Shown: in pieces, positions 1-9,815 of the stretch
Numbering within the stretch: the first letter of the stretch is position 1
Layout of the letters: every line of letters begins with the position of its first letter
From: Oceanospirillales bacterium
GTDB lineage: Bacteria > Pseudomonadota > Gammaproteobacteria > Xanthomonadales > SZUA-38
Assembly: GCA_003233095.1 (NCBI GenBank)
Contig: QIKT01000108.1
Span: 1-32,970, forward strand
Reading direction: 5' to 3'
Length of the DNA stretch: 32,970 nucleotides
Program-made: the position numbers and the translations under genes
Notes under the pieces: model-generated
Seen by the model: the letters and a program-made list of their open reading frames with translations, nothing else
Database searches by the model: none
Told to the model about the DNA's origin: nothing

Positions 1-839
1 ATTGGGACAAGTTGGGACGACAGGGGGCACCCTCACCGCTGGTTCTCAGGTTGCCCAAGTTGGCCGAAGCGCGTGCCAATGTCAGCGCTGCCGAAGCGGA
101 TCTTGCCAAGGCACAACGTGACCTGGAGCGGACCCGGATTGTGGCACCTTACAAGGGTCTGGTACGAACAAGAGATGCAGACCTGGGTCAATATGTCACA
201 CCCGGGACTACGCTGGGCAGTATCTTTGCTGTCGACACTGCCAACGTCAGATTGCCAGTCACCGATGAGCAGTATGCTTTGGGTAATTGGCCCAGACCCA
301 ACATTGCTGATGAGGCCTTTCCATGGGTACGCCTGGAAGCGACTGTCAACGGCAAGACACTGACCTGGTCAGCACAGATTATTCGCACCGAGGCCATGCT
401 GGACGATATGACTCGTCTGAACTACGTGGTTGCTGAAATCCAGAACCCATACAACTTGCTTGGCGATAGCCACGCTGCCGAGTTGAAAATGGGGACATTC
501 GTTGAGGCTACTATTGATGGCACAGCAGTGGAGAACGTGTACATCCTGCCGCGTGAGACGCTGATGACCGATGGCCGCGTGATGATCATGGACGAAAACG
601 ATCAATTGGCTTTCAAAACGGTTGGCATTCTGCGCAGTCTGGATGACCGTGTGTATATCAATGATGGCCTCTCGCCTGGTGACCGGATTATCACCAGTGC
701 AATCGACCTGCCTGTGACCGGCATGTCCCTGAGAGTGGATCAACAATCAGATGATCTGGACGCTCTACCAGAGGCCGCCGTGTTGATCAGCACCGACTCG
801 TCATCGCAGCAACAGAAGTCGACTGATGGCAGCTTCTGA
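1..839 (+). CDS. Efflux RND transporter periplasmic adaptor (MFP) subunit, 5' truncated by window edge
   Basis: Open frame runs from position 3 with no stop upstream; coiled-coil ARANVSAAEADLAKAQRDLERTRIVAPYKGLV and beta-barrel-like segments; overlaps start of RND permease. Confidence 0.85.
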   Translation, partial: WDKLGRQGAPSPLVLRLPKLAEARANVSAAEADLAKAQRDLERTRIVAPYKGLVRTRDADLGQYVTPGTTLGSIFAVDTANVRLPVTDEQYALGNWPRPNIADEAFPWVRLEATVNGKTLTWSAQIIRTEAMLDDMTRLNYVVAEIQNPYNLLGDSHAAELKMGTFVEATIDGTAVENVYILPRETLMTDGRVMIMDENDQLAFKTVGILRSLDDRVYINDGLSPGDRIITSAIDLPVTGMSLRVDQQSDDLDALPEAAVLISTDSSSQQQKSTDGSF

Positions 840-3800
840 AGTCAGACAGACCGGCCTGATTGCCTGGTGGGTCCGTAATCCGGTTGCCGCCAATCTGTTG
901 ATGGTATGCCTGATCGTGGGTGGCCTGTTCTCCATCTTCACTATCAAGAAGGAAATCTTTCCAGCGATCCAGACCCATTTCATTTCGGTCACAGTGCCTT
1001 ATCTTGGCGCCGCGCCCGCCGAGGTCGAAGAGGGCGTTCTGGTCAAGGTGGAAGGGGCCATTGAGGACATCATCGGTATTCGCGAGGTGATTTCCACAGC
1101 TCGTGAGGGTTCCGGTCAGGTATCGATTGAAGTCGATCCGTCCTATGACCCGGATCTGGTCATGAATGACATCAAGAATCGGGTCGATGGAATCAGCACC
1201 TTCCCGGGTTTGACCGAAGCCCCCGTCATCAGCCGATCTCAGTTTGAACAGCAGGTCATGTGGGTGTCGGTGTTTGGCGATGTCGATGAACGAACACTGA
1301 AGGAATATACCCAGCGCCTTCGAGACGAGATCGTGCAGCTTAAGAACGTGACTCGTGCGTCGATTGCCGGTGGTCGCAACTATGAGGTGACGATTGAGCT
1401 GGACGAGGCCACCCTGGAAAAGTATCGGCTGACATTTGATGAGGTCGCCTCAGCGATACGTTCGTCTTCTCTGGATTTGCCGGGTGGATCGATCAAGACC
1501 GACTCCGGAGACATCCTGCTTCGAACCAAGGGTCAGGCCTATGTCGGTCATGAATTCGAGTCCATTGTATTGCGAACCAATCAGGACGGTACCCGTCTGA
1601 CCGTAGGTGATGTGGCTAAAGTGGTCGATGGTTTCGAGGATCGCGACCGCTACGCGAAACACAACGGTCAGACAGCCATTGCCATGTCGGTGGTGGCGAC
1701 TGCTGGTCAGAGTGAGCTGGAAATTGCCGCCTCGGTTCGTGACTACATACAGTCGCGTCAGGAGACGTTGCCTGAAGGCATCGGCATCGAGGTCTGGGGT
1801 GATACATCCTACTACCTGAAAGGGCGCCTGGAACTGATGAGCAAGAATTTGCTCTTCGGTGCATTGCTGGTCTTTGGCATACTGGCCCTGTTTCTGAGAT
1901 TGAAGCTGGCTTTCTGGGTGATGGTGGGCTTGCTGGTGGCCTTCCTTGGAACCTTCTTCACCATGCCTCTGTTGGGCGTCAGTGTGAACATGCTGTCGCT
2001 ATTCGGATTGATTCTGGTGCTCGGTATTGTGGTCGATGATGCGATTGTCATCGGCGAGAGTATCGATTCGACCACACGAGAAAAAGGCCATTCTGTCGAG
2101 AATGCCATCGAGGGTGCCAAGCGAGTGGCTATGCCCGCGACCTTCGGCGTGCTGACCACGATTGCGGCGTTCCTGCCCACCGTCATGATCAGCGGTATCA
2201 ATGGGGCTTTCTTCTCAGCTATCGGCTGGGTAGTGATGCTGTGCATGGCCTTCTCTCTGATCGAATCGAAATGGATATTGCCTGCCCACCTGGCGCACAT
2301 GAAGCCGTCTTCCAGCCGCGATGGTAATAACCCCTCATTGCCTGGCAGGTTGTCGGCTGCCTTTGAGAGGCTGCAAAATAAGGTCTCAGATGGTCTGGCT
2401 GCATTCGTATCTGGCCCCTATGATCGCTGGTTGTCGGCGGCGCTCAAGCACCGCTATGTGACGGCTTCGGTGTTCATCGCCGGAATGTTCATGACCTTTG
2501 GCTTGATTGCTTCTGGTTTGGTCAAGACGATCTTATTTCCCGATTTTGCAGCGGACTTCATTCAGTCCGATCTGGAAATGTCGGCAGGTACCTCAACCGA
2601 TCACACCGCTGTGATGATGGATCGAGTTCGTGCGGAATTGATGAAGATTGACCTGGAGATCAGTCAGGACAATGGTCTGGAGTCAGGCGGCGTGGTTCAT
2701 ACTACATTCGCGTTCATTCGTTCTGACGGACTCAATGGTCAGATTGTCGTGGAACTGGTCAAGGAAGAAATCTCCCTGATTCCAACTACAGACCTGATGC
2801 GCCTGTGGCGTGAGCGGGTCGGTGATATCCCTGGTGCCAAAGCTTTCAGCATACGAGGAGCAGGTGGCCCGCCACAGGGTCCGCCTATTTCCTATCAGCT
2901 GGTGGGCAATAATTACCAGCAACTGCTGGAGGCCGGGCAAGCTCTGGAAGAAAAAATTCGCAGCTATGCAGGCGTCTACGACATCCGGAATTCTTTCGAA
3001 GGTGGTAATCGAGAGCTTCAACTGTCGATCAGGCCTTCTGCCGAAACGCTGGGCCTGACCCAGAATGATCTGGCTCGGCAAGTCCGTCAGGCTTTTTATG
3101 GCGAGGAGGTACAGCGCATTCAAAGAGGGACGGATGAGGTCAAGGTCATGCTCCGATATCCTCGCGAAAAAAGAGAGTCGCTCGGTTATCTGGAGCAGAT
3201 GAGAATTCGAACCCCGGCCGGGGACGCGGTCCCGTTCCAGGCCGTGGCTGATGCATCATTCGGAATGGCGCCTTCTACAATTCAGAGAATTGATCGGCTG
3301 CGTGCTATCAGCCTCAGCGCAGAGGTTGACAAAGCGGCCGGGATTGAGCCTGGTTCCATCAATAGCCAAATTGGGCAGTGGCTTCAGACCGAATTATTGC
3401 CTCAGTACCCCGGCATTCGTTACAACCTCAGCGGTGGTGGCCGTCAGCAGGTCGAATTGCTCGTCGAATTGGCCAAGGGCTTGTTGCTGGCATTCTTTCT
3501 GATCTATGCACTGATGGCGATCCCTCTGAAGTCGTATTCGCAACCCTTCATTATCATGTCGGTCATCCCGTTTGGCATCATCGGTGCCATCGTCGGTCAC
3601 TGGGTTGTCGGCTTTCCGGTCAGCATGTTGTCAATGTTCGGCATCATTGCCCTGTCTGGCGTGGTGGTCAATGACAGCCTGATCCTGGTTGATTTCATCA
3701 ATCGTAGAGTTCGGCAGGGTTATCCGATTATTGAGGCGACTCGTGACGCGGCCCGGCAGCGTTTCAGAGCGATTATGCTGACCTCTGCGACCACCTTTTT

Positions 3801-4038
3801 GGGGTTGGCGCCGATCATCTTTTTCGAGAAGAGTTTCCAGGCACAGATTGTCATCCCCATGGCGATCTCACTGGCGTTCGGGATTCTGTTTGCGACCGTG
3901 ATCACGTTGTTTCTGATTCCTTGCCTCTACTACATCCTGGAAGACTTCAATGCCTGGTTCAGGCGTGTCTATGGCTCATCAGACTCGACTGGTCAACAGG
4001 ACGGCGGGGTACACCCGTCAGATCATTCGGCGATTTGA
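826..4038 (+). CDS. Efflux RND transporter permease (HAE1/AcrB-like)
   Basis: 1070 aa; N-term WWVRNPVAANLLMVCLIVGG, VDDAIVIGE TM motif and its repeat VVVNDSLILVDF; overlaps the adaptor ORF by 14 bp. Confidence 0.93.
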   Translation: MAASEVRQTGLIAWWVRNPVAANLLMVCLIVGGLFSIFTIKKEIFPAIQTHFISVTVPYLGAAPAEVEEGVLVKVEGAIEDIIGIREVISTAREGSGQVSIEVDPSYDPDLVMNDIKNRVDGISTFPGLTEAPVISRSQFEQQVMWVSVFGDVDERTLKEYTQRLRDEIVQLKNVTRASIAGGRNYEVTIELDEATLEKYRLTFDEVASAIRSSSLDLPGGSIKTDSGDILLRTKGQAYVGHEFESIVLRTNQDGTRLTVGDVAKVVDGFEDRDRYAKHNGQTAIAMSVVATAGQSELEIAASVRDYIQSRQETLPEGIGIEVWGDTSYYLKGRLELMSKNLLFGALLVFGILALFLRLKLAFWVMVGLLVAFLGTFFTMPLLGVSVNMLSLFGLILVLGIVVDDAIVIGESIDSTTREKGHSVENAIEGAKRVAMPATFGVLTTIAAFLPTVMISGINGAFFSAIGWVVMLCMAFSLIESKWILPAHLAHMKPSSSRDGNNPSLPGRLSAAFERLQNKVSDGLAAFVSGPYDRWLSAALKHRYVTASVFIAGMFMTFGLIASGLVKTILFPDFAADFIQSDLEMSAGTSTDHTAVMMDRVRAELMKIDLEISQDNGLESGGVVHTTFAFIRSDGLNGQIVVELVKEEISLIPTTDLMRLWRERVGDIPGAKAFSIRGAGGPPQGPPISYQLVGNNYQQLLEAGQALEEKIRSYAGVYDIRNSFEGGNRELQLSIRPSAETLGLTQNDLARQVRQAFYGEEVQRIQRGTDEVKVMLRYPREKRESLGYLEQMRIRTPAGDAVPFQAVADASFGMAPSTIQRIDRLRAISLSAEVDKAAGIEPGSINSQIGQWLQTELLPQYPGIRYNLSGGGRQQVELLVELAKGLLLAFFLIYALMAIPLKSYSQPFIIMSVIPFGIIGAIVGHWVVGFPVSMLSMFGIIALSGVVVNDSLILVDFINRRVRQGYPIIEATRDAARQRFRAIMLTSATTFLGLAPIIFFEKSFQAQIVIPMAISLAFGILFATVITLFLIPCLYYILEDFNAWFRRVYGSSDSTGQQDGGVHPSDHSAI

Positions 4039-4919
4039 CAGTCGGTCCTGTCTGGAATCGCCTGTAGAGACCAGTATTGCGTCATTTGCTGCAACAAGTG
4101 GTCAACCGACCGGTCAGTGTTGAGGTCTTGCGGAGACTGATTCAGCACCTGCCAGCACGCCATCAAAGCGGGAATCGGGTCTGCCGCATCAACGGGCTGA
4201 GCCATGCTCTGCTTGCTGAGCTTGTGGCCCTGTTCATCGACCACCACAGGAATATGCGCGTAGCTGGGCCTGGGTAAACCAAGGTTCTGTTGTATCAGGC
4301 ATTGTCGAGGGGTCGATGAGAGCAGGTCAGCGCCTCGCACAATGTCGGTTATTCCTTGAGCGCCATCATCGACAACCACCGCCAGTTGATAGGCGGTCAG
4401 GCCATCCGCGCGACGGATGATGAATGCACCGCTGCCCTCGGACGGGTTCTGGCAGTAACGACCCTGAATTCGATCATCGATGCAGATCGAGGCATCCGGG
4501 ACGCGTAATCTGACCGACCTTGCCTGGCGTCCCTCCGGGAGACCCTTTGCACAGGTTCCCGGATATGGTTTGCCTTGGGGCAAGTCCCGCTTCATGCAGC
4601 CACAGTCAAATGCGAGCCCCTTCTCGCGCAGCGTCGACAGGGCGTCTGCATACGCCACCTGCCTCTGACTTTGATAGATCACCGGTTCATCTGACTGCAT
4701 CCCGAAGCGCTTCAGGTCGGTAATGATCTGCTCAGCGGCACCCGGGGCTTCTCTGGGGGGGTCCAGGTCCTCCATTCTCACTAGCCACGCGCCATCCCGC
4801 GATCGTGCTTCCAGGTAGCTTGCCAGGGCAGCCAGCAAGGAACCGAGATGCAGCAGTCCGGTCGGTGAGGGCGCAAACCGACCACGGTAAGCGGATGCTT
4901 CGGTATCAGTGGCCATCAT
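4023..4919 (-). CDS. gluQ: Glutamyl-Q tRNA(Asp) synthetase
   Basis: RGRFAPSPTGLLHLGSLLAALASYLEAR (HIGH-like), CGCMKRDLPQGKPYPGTC zinc-type cluster, KLSKQ motif; about 298 aa with no anticodon-binding domain. Confidence 0.92.
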   Translation of the reverse strand: MMATDTEASAYRGRFAPSPTGLLHLGSLLAALASYLEARSRDGAWLVRMEDLDPPREAPGAAEQIITDLKRFGMQSDEPVIYQSQRQVAYADALSTLREKGLAFDCGCMKRDLPQGKPYPGTCAKGLPEGRQARSVRLRVPDASICIDDRIQGRYCQNPSEGSGAFIIRRADGLTAYQLAVVVDDGAQGITDIVRGADLLSSTPRQCLIQQNLGLPRPSYAHIPVVVDEQGHKLSKQSMAQPVDAADPIPALMACWQVLNQSPQDLNTDRSVDHLLQQMTQYWSLQAIPDRTDCQIAE

Positions 4920-5101
4920 CAGGAGACCTCGGGGCGCGGATCAGTTTGTCTTCAAGGAGATGCTTCATCGTGCACAATACTCATCTGACTGGCGATCCTG
5001 TTCAAGGTCTTCGGTCTGGATGACATGATGGTTCAGAGAGGCTCTGAGATCAATCTGACAGGATTGCTGATTTTCTCGGTTCATGAAGGGTCAAATTGTG
5101 G

Positions 5102-5137
5102 AAAAAAACGGGGCCAGGAGGGTAGGCCTGACCCCGT
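5102..5137 (-). terminator. Rho-independent terminator (minus strand)
   Basis: Minus strand reads ACGGGGTCAGG-CCTACCCT-CCTGGCCCCGTTTTTTT: 11-bp stem with one G-U wobble, then a T-run. Confidence 0.75.
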
Positions 5138-5234
5138 GGGGTGGTCCGCTGTGGGTCAGACAGACCGGCAGGACAGATGAGTAGTGGCACAGAGTGGGTG
5201 GCTGTCTCTCACCTGCAGGCAATGGGGTTCTTGC

Positions 5235-5480
5235 TCAAGAGGCGTTGGCAAACAAAGCCATTTGTGGCACGACCGCTGAATCGAAGCCTGCGACGTGACT
5301 GCACTGTGTGTGTGATCGGTTGAGCAATTTGCTGGACCGAGGCGACACGAACTCGAAGCAGCTGCCATCGGTGAACTGCATCATGATAACGACACTGCGG
5401 CCATATTCGTCCTGCCGAGTGATGAGTCGTCGGATTGTCTTGTCTACGCAGGACTGGTTGCCCTGGATTGCCTGGTTCAT
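5235..5480 (-). CDS. Small hypothetical protein (81 aa, MNQAIQGNQSCVDKTIRRLITRQDEYGRSVVIMMQFTDGS...)
   Basis: ATG preceded by AGAGGAC on the minus strand; minus-strand terminator lies about 100 nt past the stop. Confidence 0.45.
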   Translation of the reverse strand: MNQAIQGNQSCVDKTIRRLITRQDEYGRSVVIMMQFTDGSCFEFVSPRSSKLLNRSHTQCSHVAGFDSAVVPQMALFANAS

Positions 5481-5661
5481 CGGTTTGTCCTCTGATTCAA
5501 TGCCATGACGCATCAAAACATGAGCCGTTCTCAAAAGATGAGAAGCCCCGGCGGCTGAATGCGAGAGGGTCGCAAATGAGAATGTACAGAGGTGTACAGC
5601 GCTGTCTTGAGGAAATTTCAATGAAATTCATACGAATGTTTAACTATATCTGCCTAAACGC

Positions 5662-5691
5662 TTGCAATAGAGTACTTACTCTAAATATGAT
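5662..5691 (+). promoter_or_regulatory. Candidate sigma70 promoter with dyad operator in the spacer
   Basis: TTGCAA (5662-5667), 18-bp spacer, TATGAT (5686-5691); spacer contains TAGAGTA-CT-TACTCTA (5668-5683), a perfect 7-bp dyad. Confidence 0.5.
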
Positions 5692-5725
5692 GCGGGACTG
5701 GAAGCTACTATTTAAAAAGGTACCA

Positions 5726-7927
5726 ATGCACATGAAACTTCAACAGTGTCTGATTCTGGCGGTGACCGCAGCACTTGTATCCGCCTGTGGTAGCGGTGGC
5801 AAGTCCAACGCTGCACAGGATGCCCCTCCTGCAACCAACGACAATGGCAACCCGGTCACCGCGGTGATCACGGCAGTTTTCAATCCTGCTGGTGGTGTTG
5901 TGCCATTGCCTAACAACCTGCTGTTCTCCGGGACTACCGATCTGACACTGAACATTCCGATCGCCGATCCGACCGCTGCTTCAGCCGGTCCACTATTGGC
6001 GATTAACGCTCTGGACGGTTGGAGCACTACCGCTCCATGGTCACTGGGGACCACCAGCACTGTGGCACCGGCAACCGTAGTGCCCGGCTCAAGTGTTCGG
6101 ATGTTTGAAGTCAGCCTGCTCTCACCGGGCGGTCCGGTCACCGGCGTGGTTCGTGAGTTGACCGCCGGCGTTGAATATGTCGCCACGGTGAGCACGACCA
6201 ACCCGGTGCTAAACAACATTGTCATTGTGCCTTTGCAGCCACTGGACCAGATCACCAGCTACATGGCGGTTGTGACCAACAGCATCACTGATACTTCGGG
6301 TAACAACATGACCCCGGACGCCACCTATTTCATTGCCAAGCGAACCGCTTCGTTAGTGGACGCCAGCGGCAATTCCACTGATCCATTGCTGGACAACGCC
6401 ACAGCGCAGGCGCTTGAGCCACTGCGTCAGCTGACCAACGCTCAGGAAGCAGCGGCAGCCAGTCAGGGCATCAACACTGCTGACATCGTGGTTAGCTGGA
6501 CGGCCACGACGCAGTCCATCACGCCAGTGCTGATGACGGCGCGAGGCCAGGTCAGCGCGCAGGGCACTCAGGTGGCACAGACTCCCTTTACAACCGCAGA
6601 CATTGGTGCAGCAGGGATTGCCGATATCTACATCGGTGTGATCAATCTGCCTTACTATCTGGATCCGCCGACTGCCGAGAATCCACTGGGCCCGCTGAAC
6701 GGCAATTTTGATGCGCCCGCTGGTGGCTATGTGCCGCCCTTCGATGCTTTCGGACTGGACCCGACGTCAACTAACGTGACGCTTTACAATCCACTCCTGG
6801 TTCAGAAAACGCTTCTGACTTCTCCGCTGATCATGACTATCCCCAATGCGGGTAGCGGCCAGGTGATGCCGCCAGGCGGTTGGCCAGTGGTGATCTACCA
6901 GCACGGTATTACACGTAACCGCACCGACTCACTGGCCATCGCTGACAGCATGGCACAGGCGGGCTTCGCGGTCGTGGCGATCGATCAGCCTCTGCACGGC
7001 ATTGCCTCTGAGGTGAATCCTTCAACGGGTGAGATCATCGGCCCCGAGAATTCACCGTTCTACATCGAGAACACGCCGTTTGCTGTGGCTGCAGATGAGC
7101 GGACCTTCGATCTGGACTTGTCCGATAACCTGACCGGCGCCCCGGGTCCTGACGGCTTCATTGACTCATCTGGAACCCACACGGTCAATCTGGCCAGCCT
7201 GCTGACTTCACGTGACAACCAACGTCAGGCCGCTATTGATCTGGCGACACTGACAGCAAGTATTGGTGGCATTGATATTGATGGGGACGGCAACCCTGAT
7301 CTTGACGCAGGCAACATTCAGTTTGTCGGGCATTCACTCGGCGCAATGGTCGGCACGGTTTTCCTCGGCATGGACGGCACATCGCAGGACCCTCGTATCG
7401 GCAGCGCGACGTTGTCTGTTCCTGGCGGCGGCATTGTCGGCTTGCTGCTCGGATCGCCGGCATTCGGGCCAAGGATCATAGGCGGACTGGCCGCTGCAGG
7501 TATTCAGCCCGGAACGTCTGAATTCAACTCGTTCGTCTTTGCGGCCATTACTGTGATTGACTCAGGCGACCCGATAAACTGGGGTGCACTTGCTGCGGCG
7601 ACCAAGCCGATTCTGTTGCAGGAAGTGGTCGGCAGCTCAACGTCACTGCCTGACCAGGTCATTCCGAACTTTGTACCGGGTTTCCCACTCTCCGGCACCG
7701 AGCCGCTGATCTCAGTCATGAATCTGGCGCCGATCACCTCGACGACGCAAAGCGCTAGCGGCATTCGCGGTGTGACCCGATTCCTGGTCGGCGGTCACGG
7801 CTCACTGCTCAGCCCGGCTGCATCGTTCGAAGCCACCGTAGAAATGCAGGGTGAAGCGGTCAGCATGGCGGCTAGCGTAGGCACAGCGGTTCAAATCACT
7901 ATCCCGACCGTCCTGCAAGGCAACTAG
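5726..7927 (+). CDS. Pla-1/cef/VolA-like extracellular lipase lipoprotein
   Basis: Start at 5726 after AAAAAGG; lipobox LVSAC|GSGG; FNPAGGVVPLPNNLLF N-term typical of bacterial virulence-factor lipase N-terminal domain; YQHG and GHSLG nucleophile elbow. Confidence 0.82.
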   Translation: MHMKLQQCLILAVTAALVSACGSGGKSNAAQDAPPATNDNGNPVTAVITAVFNPAGGVVPLPNNLLFSGTTDLTLNIPIADPTAASAGPLLAINALDGWSTTAPWSLGTTSTVAPATVVPGSSVRMFEVSLLSPGGPVTGVVRELTAGVEYVATVSTTNPVLNNIVIVPLQPLDQITSYMAVVTNSITDTSGNNMTPDATYFIAKRTASLVDASGNSTDPLLDNATAQALEPLRQLTNAQEAAAASQGINTADIVVSWTATTQSITPVLMTARGQVSAQGTQVAQTPFTTADIGAAGIADIYIGVINLPYYLDPPTAENPLGPLNGNFDAPAGGYVPPFDAFGLDPTSTNVTLYNPLLVQKTLLTSPLIMTIPNAGSGQVMPPGGWPVVIYQHGITRNRTDSLAIADSMAQAGFAVVAIDQPLHGIASEVNPSTGEIIGPENSPFYIENTPFAVAADERTFDLDLSDNLTGAPGPDGFIDSSGTHTVNLASLLTSRDNQRQAAIDLATLTASIGGIDIDGDGNPDLDAGNIQFVGHSLGAMVGTVFLGMDGTSQDPRIGSATLSVPGGGIVGLLLGSPAFGPRIIGGLAAAGIQPGTSEFNSFVFAAITVIDSGDPINWGALAAATKPILLQEVVGSSTSLPDQVIPNFVPGFPLSGTEPLISVMNLAPITSTTQSASGIRGVTRFLVGGHGSLLSPAASFEATVEMQGEAVSMAASVGTAVQITIPTVLQGN

Positions 7928-8000
7928 GAGCAGATTGATGACACACGATACTCTGATGACACATTCTGTGATCCGCGACGAACTCAACAAGGAGCTCCAC

Positions 8001-9797
8001 ATGAAGTCCAACGGAAATTCCCTTCGCAGGCGTTCCGGATTCAAGGCGATCGGCCTCGGCCTCGCCGCAGCCGTGGCCATGAGCCTGGGGACGACCGCCA
8101 GCGCTATCGAATTTGGTGACGGCGAGTTTACCGGCAGCTGGGATACCACGCTGTCCTATGGGGCCTCCTGGCGAGTTGAAGATCGCTGCGACAGCTGCGT
8201 GGGCAAGGCGAATATCAACCCAGCCGTCAGCTTCTTGCCGCTGCCCGATCAAATTGCTGCGCCAGGCCGTTTTTCGGTCAATTCCGATGATGGCAACCTG
8301 AACTATGACGATGGAGACCTGGTCTCCAACGCCGTCAAGGTCACCTCTGAGCTTGGTTTCAGCTACAAGAACTTTGGTGGTTTCGTCCGAGTCAGCGGTT
8401 TCTACGATTTTGAAAATGCCGATGCCGATTTCCTCAGCGACACGGCGCGGGATCTGGTCGGGCGGGACTTCAATCTCCTCGACGCCTTTTTATACTATGA
8501 CTTCGACGTTGGTGAGAATCCGGCGACGGTTCGAGTCGGTCGACAGGTGGTCAGTTGGGGTGAGAACGTCTTCATTCAGGGTGGCATCAACGTTGTCAAC
8601 CCGGTCGATGTGTCCAAGCTGCGAGTGGCCGGTGCGGAACTGAAAGAAGCCTTCCTGCCCATTGAGCAGATCTACGCCTCGTTCACCTTGACCGATAATC
8701 TGTCTCTTGAAGCACTCTACATGCTGGAATTCGAACAGATTGACCCTGACCCTGCGGGCGCCTACTTCTCGACCAATGACTTCGGTACGCCTGGTGCCGA
8801 GTTCGTGTTGCTCGGATTTGGCCTGTTTGATGAAGGCACTCCTGCATTGACCATCAATCGAGGAGAGGATCGCTATCCGGACGAAACAGGTCAGTACGGT
8901 CTGGCACTGCGCTACTACGCGGCTGAGTTGAACGACACTGAATTCGGTCTGTACTATCTGAACTACCACAGCAGGCTGCCTTTGGTGGCCGCTCGCTCCG
9001 TGTTGAACGGCAGTCCGGCATCCGGTCAGTACTTTATCGAGTATCCTGGTGATATCGACCTCTACGGCTTGAGCTGGAACACCACAGTGGGCACGATCGC
9101 CTTTGCTGGTGAAGTGACCTACCGACCGAACCTGCCGCTTCAGTTTGACGATGTGGAGCTGCTGTTTGCAGCACTGTCACCGTTGAATGTTGGTATTCCT
9201 GCACCGGTCAATCATTTCACCTCTCAATTGGGAAGTTTTGGCTTTGGAGAGGAAATTCGCGGTTGGGAGCGTCATGAAGTCTCGCAGCTGCAATTCTCGC
9301 TGACCAAACTGGGTGGTCCGGACAACTGGTTCAGGGCGGATCAGTGGGTGATGCTGGCTGAATTTGGCGCCACCAAGATCTGGGATCTTCCGAGTAAGGA
9401 TCTCTTGCGCTATCAAGGGCCAGGAACCGACACCGGTGGTGGACCCAGCGCCCTGACCGGCGGCAGCTTCCGTAACCCGGTCACCGAGGGCGACGGGTTC
9501 GCTGACGAGTTCTCCTGGGGTTATCGTGTGATCGCTCGACTGGATTACAACAATGCTTTCAATACTCCGATCAACCTGTTCCCACGAATTGCTTTCAACC
9601 ACGACGTCAGCGGGACCACACCAGGACCTGGCGGCAATTTTGTCGAAGATCGCAAGCAGTTGACGTTTGGTCTGAATGGAAGCTACCTCTCGAAATGGGG
9701 TGCCGGAGTCAGTTACACGCGCTTCTTCGGTGCTGGCCGTTTCAACCTGCTTCGTGATCGCGACTTTGTATCATTCAATGTTAGCTACGCATTCTGA
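8001..9797 (+). CDS. DUF1302 family outer-membrane protein
   Basis: AAGGAG RBS then ATG at 8001; signal peptide ending TASA; IEFGDGEFTGSWDTTLSYGASWRV start, long beta-rich sequence, C-terminal aromatic ...SFNVSYAF. Confidence 0.87.
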   Translation: MKSNGNSLRRRSGFKAIGLGLAAAVAMSLGTTASAIEFGDGEFTGSWDTTLSYGASWRVEDRCDSCVGKANINPAVSFLPLPDQIAAPGRFSVNSDDGNLNYDDGDLVSNAVKVTSELGFSYKNFGGFVRVSGFYDFENADADFLSDTARDLVGRDFNLLDAFLYYDFDVGENPATVRVGRQVVSWGENVFIQGGINVVNPVDVSKLRVAGAELKEAFLPIEQIYASFTLTDNLSLEALYMLEFEQIDPDPAGAYFSTNDFGTPGAEFVLLGFGLFDEGTPALTINRGEDRYPDETGQYGLALRYYAAELNDTEFGLYYLNYHSRLPLVAARSVLNGSPASGQYFIEYPGDIDLYGLSWNTTVGTIAFAGEVTYRPNLPLQFDDVELLFAALSPLNVGIPAPVNHFTSQLGSFGFGEEIRGWERHEVSQLQFSLTKLGGPDNWFRADQWVMLAEFGATKIWDLPSKDLLRYQGPGTDTGGGPSALTGGSFRNPVTEGDGFADEFSWGYRVIARLDYNNAFNTPINLFPRIAFNHDVSGTTPGPGGNFVEDRKQLTFGLNGSYLSKWGAGVSYTRFFGAGRFNLLRDRDFVSFNVSYAF

Positions 9798-9815
9798 TCA
9801 TCTGGAGACTTCTGT

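Noticed and set aside
5435-5725. N-terminal extension of the lipase ORF
   Set aside because: Signal peptide/lipobox and RBS support a start at 5726; the extension has no domain character and overlaps the promoter.
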